Assembly (NCBI GenBank): GCA_964387775.1
Contig: CAYLZO010000139.1
Span: forward strand, 1 to 13,879
From: CAYLZO01 sp964387775
GTDB taxonomy: Bacteria > Chloroflexota > Anaerolineae > JAAYZQ01
DNA: 13,879 bases
Direction of reading: 5' to 3'
This document shows, piece after piece, positions 1 through 6,322 of this stretch. Under the pieces are notes generated by a model that did not search any database, was not told where the DNA came from, and was given only the letters and a program-made list of their open reading frames with translations. Within the stretch, counting starts at the first letter, position 1. Each line of letters opens with the position of its first letter. The translations under genes were made by a program, and so were the position numbers.

Positions 1-1
1 C

Positions 2-280
2 GACTACGCGAACCTGCCCGCTCGAACCCGGGCCGTCCTGAAGCACTGGACGGTGACCATCGCGGGGTATCACCTGTACGCGTGGCGGGGACTTCGGGAC
101 CGGGTCAATGCCCTTCAGCGGCTGTACGATCAGACGATCCGGCACCTTCGCAGTTTGGGCCGCGACGCGGTGGTTCCGGGACTGGTGCGACGGGACGGAG
201 TCCGTTCGGGAAGCGGTTCGCACCGGACCCGACCCACCGACACCCTCGATCACGTTCGATCGGACGGGTGGGACTGGTAA
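2..280 (+). CDS. Partial phage gp36-like protein (DUF1320), C-terminal end
   Basis: The reading frame is open from the left edge and ends with TAA at 278-280, so about 92 C-terminal residues are visible. They begin DYANLPARTRAVLKHW and continue with IAGYHLY, RDRVNALQRLYDQTIRHLRSLG, and a Gly/Ser/Arg-rich tail ending SDGWDW. This pattern is the C-terminal half of Mu-like phage protein gp36 (DUF1320), a structural or head-tail morphogenesis protein: a Pro-Val-Leu turn, a helix with IA-x-Y-x-L, a charged helix RYxxAIxxL, then a low-complexity tail. The comparison is from memory of the family and has not been searched. A strong Shine-Dalgarno, GAGGGGAG at 314-321, follows and precedes an ATG at 333, as expected of tightly packed phage genes. 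Alternatively it is an unrelated hypothetical protein. Nothing else phage-like lies downstream. Confidence 0.45.
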   Translation, partial: DYANLPARTRAVLKHWTVTIAGYHLYAWRGLRDRVNALQRLYDQTIRHLRSLGRDAVVPGLVRRDGVRSGSGSHRTRPTDTLDHVRSDGWDW

Positions 281-332
281 CCCCGTAAGGATAACGAATT
301 AGCCTTACCCGGCGAGGGGAGCACGACCGACC

Positions 333-3300
333 ATGTCAACGAATCCGTGGACCCAAATTGTCGAGAGGATCTGGTACTGGCTGGAGGAAGGCGCCGACGG
401 TTGGCGCCTCGACGTGGCCGGCGACGTGCACCCCAGCTTCTGGCAGGACTGGCGGCCCTACATCCGCACCGCCAACCCCCAGGCCATCACCATCGCCGAG
501 GAGTGGGGCGACGCCAGCCGCTTTGTGCTGGGCGACCAGCTCGACAGCAGCATGAACTATCGCTTCCGCAACGCCGTCATCGGCCTGCTGCGCGACGCCG
601 ACTGGCAGGACACCAACAGTTTTATCCGCAACGTCAGCATCCGCGAGTTCGACAGCCTGATGCACGGCATCGAGGAGGACTATCCGCCCGAGGCCTTTTA
701 CGCCATGATGAACCTGGTCGGCAGCCACGACACCAACCGGGTGCTCGTGCCCCTCGATCTGGCCGACACGGACAGCGACCCGACGGCCACCGACTGGAGC
801 CAGGGCAAGGCCCGCTTGCAGGTGCTGGCCCTCATCCAGATGACGGTGCCCGGCGCGCCGACGGTCTATTACGGCGACGAGGTCGGCCTGATCGGCTACG
901 GCGACGAGAACGGCGGCGGCGTGTTCTACGCCGACCCCTACAACCGCCAGCCCTACCCCTGGACCGACGAGCCGGGCTACGGCGACCTGCCCGCCTGGCG
1001 CCAGCAGGACGCGGGCCTCCACGCCCACTACAGCGCCCTGACCGCCATCCGCAACGGCAACCCGGCCCTGCGTACCGGCTCCTTCGACACGCTGCTGACC
1101 GACGATGCCAACAGCACCTACGCCTACGGCCGCAAACTCGCTGAAGACGCCGCCATCGTGGCCGTCAACCTGGGTCCGGCCCAGACGATCACCATCGACG
1201 TGGCCGGCTACCTGCCCGACGGCACCGCTCTCACCGACGAGCTGAACGGCGACGCGGCCTACACCGTCAGCAGCGGCCAGATCGTGCTGTCCAGCGTGCC
1301 GTCGATGTGGGGCGCGGTCCTGACCGTCGACGCCGGACAGGACCTGACCCCGCCCGCCGCCCCGGCCAACCTGGCTGCCGGAGAGGGCGACGGCGAGGTC
1401 TATCTCACCTGGGGCCCTTCGGCTACGCTCAGGACAGGCCCTTCGGCTACGCTCAGGACAGGCCCTTCGGCTGCGCTCAGGACAGGCCCTTCGGCTACGC
1501 TCAGGACAGGCCCTTCGGCTGCGCTCAGGACAGGCCCTTCGGCTGCGCTCAGGACAGGCGCGGCCAGCTATAACGTCTACCGCAGCTACGTCTCGGGCGG
1601 CGGCTACACACGGATCGCCACCGCCACGGTCGCGACGGCCTTTACCGACACGACCGTGACCAACGGCCAGTGGTTCTACTACGTCGTCACCGCCCTCGAC
1701 GCCCCCGGCAACGAGAGCGAGCGCTCCGGCGAGGCGGCCGCCCTGCCTCACGCCCCCATCGGCTGGGCCGGAGACCTGGAGCCGCCGGCCCTCACCCACA
1801 CCATCGGCCTGACGTCCACGCCGCCCATCTCGGCCCAGGTCTGGATCGACGGCGTGACCAACGCGGCCGGCCAGGGGGCGGGCGTCGTCGCCGAGCTGGG
1901 CTTTGGCCCCACCGGCACCCTGACCAACACCTGGGACTGGGCGCCCATGGCCTACGCCGCCGACGTGGGGAATAACGACCAGTACACGGCCACCCTCACC
2001 CCCGAGATGACGGGCACGCTTCAATACCTGGCCCGTTTCAGCACCACCGGCGGCCGCGAGTGGACCTACGCAACCACCGCCGGCGCCGAGCGGGGCGAGC
2101 TCACCGTCCAGCCTTCGACCGACACGACGCCGCCCGCCACGCCCCAAAACCTGGCCGTGACCGACTGGTCGGCGACCTGGATCGCGCTGAACTGGGACCC
2201 TTCGACGGTGCTCAGGGCAGGCCCGGCGGACGACCCGACCCTGTACGCCTACGACGTCTATCGCTCCGAGCTGACCCGCCAGGCCTGGACCCAGGTCGGC
2301 CGGGTGCTCGCCCCCGACACGACCTTCACCGACGACGACGTGACGACCGGCCAGACCTACGCCTACGCCATCCAGGCGGTGGACAGCAGCTTCAACAAGT
2401 CCGGCCTCTCCAACCAGGTGCAGGCCACGGCCGAGAGCAAGCTGGTGGCCGTCACCTTCCAGGCCGTCGTGCCCGACTATACCCCGGCCGGCGCCACCGT
2501 GTACGTCGTGGGCGACGCGCCCGAGCTGTGCGGCTGGTGCAACCCGCAAACGGTGGCTATGGAGCAAACCGGCGCCGTCACCTGGACCAAGATCCTGACC
2601 CTGACCGACGGCCAGGCCATCCAGTACAAGTACACGCGGGGCAACTGGGACGTTAACGAGTGGTGGGGGCCGATTGTAAGCATCTTTAACCGCCACGCCA
2701 CGGTCGATTATGGCGCCGACGGCAGCCAGGTCCTGGCCGACACCATCCACTACTGGCGCGACCCGCTGGTCATCGAGCACGAGCCGGTCGCCGACGCCAC
2801 CGAGGTCTCGACCGGCGTCGTCATCAGCGTCACCCTCAGCCGCTACCTCGACCCGGCGACGATCACGGCCGACGACCTGACCCTCAGCGACCGCAGCCTC
2901 GACATCGGCTACTTCCACCACACCGAGATGACGGCCACCACGATCTTGCTCACGCCGACGGCGGCCCTCGACACGGGCACCTTCTACACCGTGACGCTCC
3001 AGACCGGGCTGACCGGCCTCGGTTCGGACAACGAGGGCGTGCCCTTGCAACAGCCCTACGACTGGCGCTTCCACACTGCCGGCCCGGCGCTGCGCACCCT
3101 CTACCTGCCCCTCATGCTCCGGGCGTGGCCGCCCCGGCCCTATCAGCCCGCCCTCGACCCCATCCAGGGCGCCGAGGACGGCGACTATGACGTGAGCTGG
3201 CAGGAGCTACCCACGCCCCGGGCCGACACCTACACCCTTCAGGAAGCCCAGGACGCCGACTTTACGGTCGGGCTGCGGGAGGTATGCACCACGGCGGGGC

Positions 3301-4544
3301 AGAGTTGCCACCTGAGCGGCCAGCCGGCGGGCACCTACTACTATCGCGTGCGGGGGCAGAACGTCTACGGCGTCAGCCCCTGGAGCACAACCGAAATGGC
3401 CGTCGTGCCCGATCTCAAGAGCCGGGTGACGGACGTTGCCCTGACCCTGCCCCAGCCGCTGGGCAAGATGGTCAACAGTTGGTGCACGTGGGGCTGGTGC
3501 TCCATCTCGCCGCGTCTCTACCACGCGCCCTTGCCCGACGACCGCACCCTGGTGGGCTGGACCGACGCCAGCGGCACCGGGCACGTCAGCGTCGTCGGCG
3601 CCGGCGGCAGCCTGGACCAAACCTACGACTATGCGGCCAAGTCGCTGCGCGGCCTGGTGGCCCACGACGATGGTTCCTTTGCCATCCTGCTGTGGGACCC
3701 CGGAGCCAAGATCATGTGGCTGTCCAGGCGCAGCGCCACCGGCGGCGAGACGTGGACTACCAACATCGACGGCGACATGACCAGTTTTAACCCCAACATC
3801 GGCGACAGCCGGCTGGCCTACGGCGACGGCACCTACGCCGCCTACTTTGCCGTCCACGGCGACTCGGGCTGGCCCGCCGGACACGAGGGCGATCAACTGA
3901 CCTACGTGGACGACAGCGGCGTGATTCAATCGGGGGGCTGGGACTGGGGCTGCTCCCACTCGATGGCCGAGTTGGTCAGCTATCACCCCACGTTCGACGC
4001 CTTTGCGCCTACCTGTTCTAGCGACTGTTACGCCAGCAAGGGCATCCTGCTCAACGACAACCAGGTGGTCTATGCCAGCGACGGCAACTGCGGGGGGTTG
4101 GTCTCGGCCCAACTGGGCCAGATCGCGCTGAGCGACGACGCCTGGAAGATCGTCTTTAACGCGATGGAACGCCCTGGCTTTGTAGGCCGGGGCATCGGCC
4201 TGGCGACCGTGGACGGCGCCTTTCAAAGCAGCTACGTCTGGTTGACCAACACCGACGGCCAGCACGAGCGCGATCCGGTGCTGGCCCGCCTGGGCACCAG
4301 CCTGCAATCCGACCGTTACCTGGTCGGCTGGCACACGACTGACGACGGCGGCTACTGGCTCGGCGTGATCGACGGGGCCGGTAATTTCGTCGAGGGGCCA
4401 GACGAGGTGTCTTCCGCCGGGATCGCGTGGGGCAACCGCGACGATTCGTTCCGCACCCGCGCCGATGGGAGCGTGTCTTGGGTACAGGCCGCCCCTTCCA
4501 GCACAACCCTGCACCTCTTTCGCTTTGCAGCGCCCACTCGCTGA
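333..4544 (+). CDS. Modular GH13 alpha-amylase-like protein, N-terminally truncated/chimeric
   Basis: A 1403-aa glycoside hydrolase family 13 protein, probably acting on starch or related alpha-glucans. Only the second half of the catalytic barrel is present. GADGWRLDVAGDV gives nucleophile D27, ITIAEEWGDA gives acid/base E56, and VGSHDTNR gives H132 and D133. GAPTVYYGDEVG is the last conserved strand region. The earlier DxxxNH region and any signal peptide are missing. After the amylase C-terminal sandwich (about 250-335) come two Fn3 domains (about 338-476 and 595-700), a CBM20-like starch-binding domain (about 703-800), a Big_5-type Ig domain (about 815-918), LYLPLML (923-929), another Fn3-like domain (about 940-1027), and a beta-propeller-like C-terminus (about 1030-1403) containing GWDWGCSHS. 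Residues 1-13 (MSTNPWTQIVERI) do not fit GH13 and probably come from a phage-type gene start. Two sites carry in-frame repeat insertions. As written, the product is unlikely to be exported or to fold as a full barrel. Confidence 0.8.
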   Translation: MSTNPWTQIVERIWYWLEEGADGWRLDVAGDVHPSFWQDWRPYIRTANPQAITIAEEWGDASRFVLGDQLDSSMNYRFRNAVIGLLRDADWQDTNSFIRNVSIREFDSLMHGIEEDYPPEAFYAMMNLVGSHDTNRVLVPLDLADTDSDPTATDWSQGKARLQVLALIQMTVPGAPTVYYGDEVGLIGYGDENGGGVFYADPYNRQPYPWTDEPGYGDLPAWRQQDAGLHAHYSALTAIRNGNPALRTGSFDTLLTDDANSTYAYGRKLAEDAAIVAVNLGPAQTITIDVAGYLPDGTALTDELNGDAAYTVSSGQIVLSSVPSMWGAVLTVDAGQDLTPPAAPANLAAGEGDGEVYLTWGPSATLRTGPSATLRTGPSAALRTGPSATLRTGPSAALRTGPSAALRTGAASYNVYRSYVSGGGYTRIATATVATAFTDTTVTNGQWFYYVVTALDAPGNESERSGEAAALPHAPIGWAGDLEPPALTHTIGLTSTPPISAQVWIDGVTNAAGQGAGVVAELGFGPTGTLTNTWDWAPMAYAADVGNNDQYTATLTPEMTGTLQYLARFSTTGGREWTYATTAGAERGELTVQPSTDTTPPATPQNLAVTDWSATWIALNWDPSTVLRAGPADDPTLYAYDVYRSELTRQAWTQVGRVLAPDTTFTDDDVTTGQTYAYAIQAVDSSFNKSGLSNQVQATAESKLVAVTFQAVVPDYTPAGATVYVVGDAPELCGWCNPQTVAMEQTGAVTWTKILTLTDGQAIQYKYTRGNWDVNEWWGPIVSIFNRHATVDYGADGSQVLADTIHYWRDPLVIEHEPVADATEVSTGVVISVTLSRYLDPATITADDLTLSDRSLDIGYFHHTEMTATTILLTPTAALDTGTFYTVTLQTGLTGLGSDNEGVPLQQPYDWRFHTAGPALRTLYLPLMLRAWPPRPYQPALDPIQGAEDGDYDVSWQELPTPRADTYTLQEAQDADFTVGLREVCTTAGQSCHLSGQPAGTYYYRVRGQNVYGVSPWSTTEMAVVPDLKSRVTDVALTLPQPLGKMVNSWCTWGWCSISPRLYHAPLPDDRTLVGWTDASGTGHVSVVGAGGSLDQTYDYAAKSLRGLVAHDDGSFAILLWDPGAKIMWLSRRSATGGETWTTNIDGDMTSFNPNIGDSRLAYGDGTYAAYFAVHGDSGWPAGHEGDQLTYVDDSGVIQSGGWDWGCSHSMAELVSYHPTFDAFAPTCSSDCYASKGILLNDNQVVYASDGNCGGLVSAQLGQIALSDDAWKIVFNAMERPGFVGRGIGLATVDGAFQSSYVWLTNTDGQHERDPVLARLGTSLQSDRYLVGWHTTDDGGYWLGVIDGAGNFVEGPDEVSSAGIAWGNRDDSFRTRADGSVSWVQAAPSSTTLHLFRFAAPTR
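1415..1558 (+). repeat. Six tandem 24-bp repeats inside an Fn3 domain
   Basis: There are six exact-length 24-bp units, each starting CCCTTCGGCT and ending GCTCAGGACAGG. The only difference is A or G at one position: units 1, 2 and 4 read CTAC, and units 3, 5 and 6 read CTGC. In the amylase frame they encode six copies of GPSATLRT or GPSAALRT. The other forward frame gives PFGYAQDR and the reverse strand gives ACPERSRR, peptides I recall as recurring in many metagenomic bacterial proteins. The array adds 48 residues between strand B (LTWGP) and strand C (SYNVYRS) of the first Fn3 domain without breaking the frame. Confidence 0.97.
2198..2221 (+). repeat. Single diverged copy of the 24-bp repeat in the second Fn3 domain
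   Basis: This 24-bp stretch starts CCCTTCGACG and ends GCTCAGGGCAGG, a variant of the tandem unit at 1415-1558. It is in frame and encodes DPSTVLRAG in the second Fn3 domain. It follows LNWDP and precedes YAYDVYRS, the same B-C loop that holds the six-copy array in the first Fn3 domain. Confidence 0.85.
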
Positions 4545-4573
4545 CCGGATGGCGGTTGAAAGCCAGCGACTCT

Positions 4574-4606
4574 GCCGGCCGGTTGGGGACAGCCCAACCG
4601 GCCGGC
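4574..4606 (+). terminator. GC-rich hairpin, putative terminator after the amylase gene
   Basis: A perfect 14-bp inverted repeat (GCCGGCCGGTTGGG at 4574-4587, complement at 4593-4606) with a 5-nt loop GACAG lies 30 bases after the amylase stop codon. The stem is very stable. The following bases (GCTCGTTCGTCCCC) hold only scattered Ts, so it is not a textbook intrinsic terminator. Its position between two same-strand genes and before a promoter supports a terminator or transcript-end-stabilising role. The next 110 bases or so hold nothing I recognise. Confidence 0.65.
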
Positions 4607-4716
4607 GCTCGTTCGTCCCCCTACCCCTCGTAGCGCTCGATCAACGTCACCGCCAAAGGTAAAACCTGTCAGGCCTGCGGCTAGATTTAGAATTGCTGGG
4701 GTAGTGCACGCGCCGC

Positions 4717-4745
4717 TTGGCACGTGTTCGCAGATGTGATAGAAT
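4717..4745 (+). promoter_or_regulatory. Sigma70-type promoter for fmt
   Basis: TTGGCA at 4717-4722 and TAGAAT at 4740-4745 are separated by exactly 17 bp, with TG one base upstream of the -10 hexamer (extended -10). It lies about 50 bases before the fmt start codon. The -10 block TGTGATAGAAT is nearly identical to TGTGATACAAT of the promoter at 5769-5797. Confidence 0.65.
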
Positions 4746-4795
4746 GACCGGGGAGCCAGCCAGATTCAGTACACAACAGACGGGAAGGAGCGATC

Positions 4796-5722
4796 ATGGC
4801 CCGAGTTGTTTTCATGGGAACCCCCGACTTTGCCGTGCCCTCGCTGGAGGCGCTGGACGACGCGCACGACGTGGTCGGCGTCGTCACCCAGCCGGACCGG
4901 CGGGCGGGGCGGGGCCGCAAGCTGACGGCGCCGCCGGTCAAAGAGACGGCCCTGGCGCGGGGACTGCCGGTGGTCCAGCCCCGCTCGCTCCGGACGCCGG
5001 AGACGATGGCCCGGCTCACCGAGTGGCAGCCGGACGTCATCGCCGTCGCCGCCTTTGGCCAGATCCTCCACGAGGAGGTGCTGGCCCTGCCGCCCCACGG
5101 CTGCCTCAACGTCCACGCCTCGCTGCTGCCCAAGTACCGGGGTGCCGCGCCCATCTCGGCCGCCATCCTGGACGGCGAGGCGGTGACCGGCGTGACCGTC
5201 ATGCTCATGGACGAGGGGCTGGACACGGGGCCGATCCTGGCCCAGGCCCGGCAGCCCATCGCCGACGACGACACGACAGCGTCGCTGACGGAGAAACTGG
5301 CCGAACTGGGCGCCGAGCTGCTCGTCGAAACGCTGCCCGGCTGGCTGGCCGGCCAGGTGCAGGCCCGCCCCCAGGACGACTCGGAAGCGACCTACTGCCG
5401 CCAACTGACCAAAAAAGACGGCCGGCTCGATTGGACGCAGCCGGCCGCCTACTTGGACCGCCAGGTCCGAGCCTGCCACCCCTGGCCCGGCACCTACACG
5501 TACTGGCAGGACCAGCGGCTCAAAGTTCAGCGCGTCGAGCCCCGGCCCGAGGCCGAGGGCGAGCCGGGCCAGGTCGTCGAAACAGAGTCGGGCATCGGCG
5601 TGGTGGCGGGTGAGGGGCTGCTGGAGCTGGTCGAGGTTCAGCCGGCGGGCAAGCGGCCCATGCCGGCCAAAGCCTTTGCCCGCGGCCAGCGGGACCTCGT
5701 CGGCGGGCGGCTGGGCCGGTAG
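4796..5722 (+). CDS. fmt: Methionyl-tRNA formyltransferase
   Basis: A 308-aa cytosolic enzyme that transfers a formyl group from 10-formyltetrahydrofolate to Met-tRNA(fMet), enabling bacterial translation initiation. The N-terminal formyltransferase domain (about 1-205) starts MARVVFMGTPDFAVPSL. It carries the catalytic set N105, H107 and D143 within NVHASLLPKYRGAAPI and MDEGLDTGPIL, at nearly the same positions as in E. coli Fmt. The C-terminal OB-fold tRNA-binding domain (about 206-308) contains TKKDGRLDWTQPA and RACHPWPGTYT. Length is normal. The ATG is preceded by GGGAAGGAG at 4782-4790, a strong ribosome-binding site. It appears monocistronic behind its own promoter. It is not next to def, its frequent bacterial neighbour. 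Confidence 0.97.
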   Translation: MARVVFMGTPDFAVPSLEALDDAHDVVGVVTQPDRRAGRGRKLTAPPVKETALARGLPVVQPRSLRTPETMARLTEWQPDVIAVAAFGQILHEEVLALPPHGCLNVHASLLPKYRGAAPISAAILDGEAVTGVTVMLMDEGLDTGPILAQARQPIADDDTTASLTEKLAELGAELLVETLPGWLAGQVQARPQDDSEATYCRQLTKKDGRLDWTQPAAYLDRQVRACHPWPGTYTYWQDQRLKVQRVEPRPEAEGEPGQVVETESGIGVVAGEGLLELVEVQPAGKRPMPAKAFARGQRDLVGGRLGR

Positions 5723-5768
5723 CACTCCTGCGGGGACGCCCTGGTGTGCAAGGCAATGTCGGACGCTA

Positions 5769-5797
5769 TTGAACATTTGCCTTAATTGTGATACAAT
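5769..5797 (+). promoter_or_regulatory. Sigma70-type promoter for the response regulator-kinase operon
   Basis: TTGAAC at 5769-5774 and TACAAT at 5792-5797 have a 17-bp spacer and a TG just upstream of the -10 (TGTGATACAAT). It lies about 90 bases upstream of the response regulator start. The leader after it contains a small CCCCT/AGGGG hairpin (5839-5855) of uncertain meaning. Confidence 0.7.
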
Positions 5798-5887
5798 GGA
5801 GTCATGCGATTCTCTCGTTGACGTGGCTTTGGGTAGTTCCCCTACTTGACAGGGGCACTATCTGGCTTTGGAACAAGGAGGAGATCC

Positions 5888-6295
5888 ATGGCAACAAAGG
5901 GCGAGATTCTAATCATCGACGACGACCCGGACCTCTGCGCGGCGATGGCGGCGGCGCTGGAGGCAAATGGTTTTGCCGTGCGCTGCGCCCACCACGGCAG
6001 CCTGGGCTTGCAGATGATGCGCGAGACGCGTCCCGACCTGGTCTTTCTCGACATCATCATGCGCATGCCCACCGAAGGGGTATGGGTCAGCGAAGAGATC
6101 GCGGCCGATCCCGAGTTGCGGAAAGTGCCGGTGGTCATGCTCACCTCCATTGTGGACTCGGAGTACGCCGGACATTTTCCCACCGACCAGCCCCTCCACG
6201 CCCACCTCTTTCTGGACAAACCCGCTCCCCTGAGCAAAATCCTGGAGTTGGCCAACCGCTTCGCGGGCACGCCCGCGGCGAGCGCTGTAGCCTGA
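5888..6295 (+). CDS. Stand-alone receiver-domain response regulator
   Basis: A 135-aa CheY-like protein made of one receiver domain with no output domain. The acidic pocket is D11-D13 in ILIIDDDPD, the phospho-acceptor is D55 in LVFLDIIM, and the switch Thr and Lys are T86 (VVMLTS) and K111 (LFLDKPAP). The loop after D55 is long (MRMPTEGVWVSEEI), as in single-domain regulators annotated near sensor kinases. The start at 5888 is chosen because AAGGAGGAG (5875-5883) lies directly upstream; an earlier in-frame start at 5846 would lie before this site. The kinase gene begins 27 bp downstream, so the two form an operon and a likely cognate pair. With no DNA-binding domain it probably acts by protein contact or in a phosphorelay. 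Confidence 0.9.
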   Translation: MATKGEILIIDDDPDLCAAMAAALEANGFAVRCAHHGSLGLQMMRETRPDLVFLDIIMRMPTEGVWVSEEIAADPELRKVPVVMLTSIVDSEYAGHFPTDQPLHAHLFLDKPAPLSKILELANRFAGTPAASAVA

Positions 6296-6322
6296 GCCAA
6301 TCCAGCAACCGGGGACCCGGCG

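Noticed and set aside
1415..1558. CRISPR array
   Set aside because: The 24-bp units are directly tandem with no unique spacers, and there are no cas genes.
336..3074. A 912-codon open frame on the minus strand opposite the amylase gene
   Set aside because: It is low-complexity Val/Gly/Arg/Asp-rich translation, a shadow of GC-rich codon bias. Its ACPERSRR run is only the 24-bp array read backwards, and no domain is recognisable.
3207..4514. A 435-codon minus-strand frame opposite the amylase C-terminus
   Set aside because: Antisense shadow with the same biased composition and no motif or plausible ribosome-binding site.
5839..5868. Second promoter using TTGACA at 5846-5851
   Set aside because: No -10-like hexamer lies 16-18 bp downstream, and the upstream TTGAAC/TACAAT pair is much better.
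5846..5887. Longer N-terminus for the response regulator starting at 5846
   Set aside because: AAGGAGGAG lies at 5875-5883, inside that extension, and the receiver domain begins right after the ATG at 5888.
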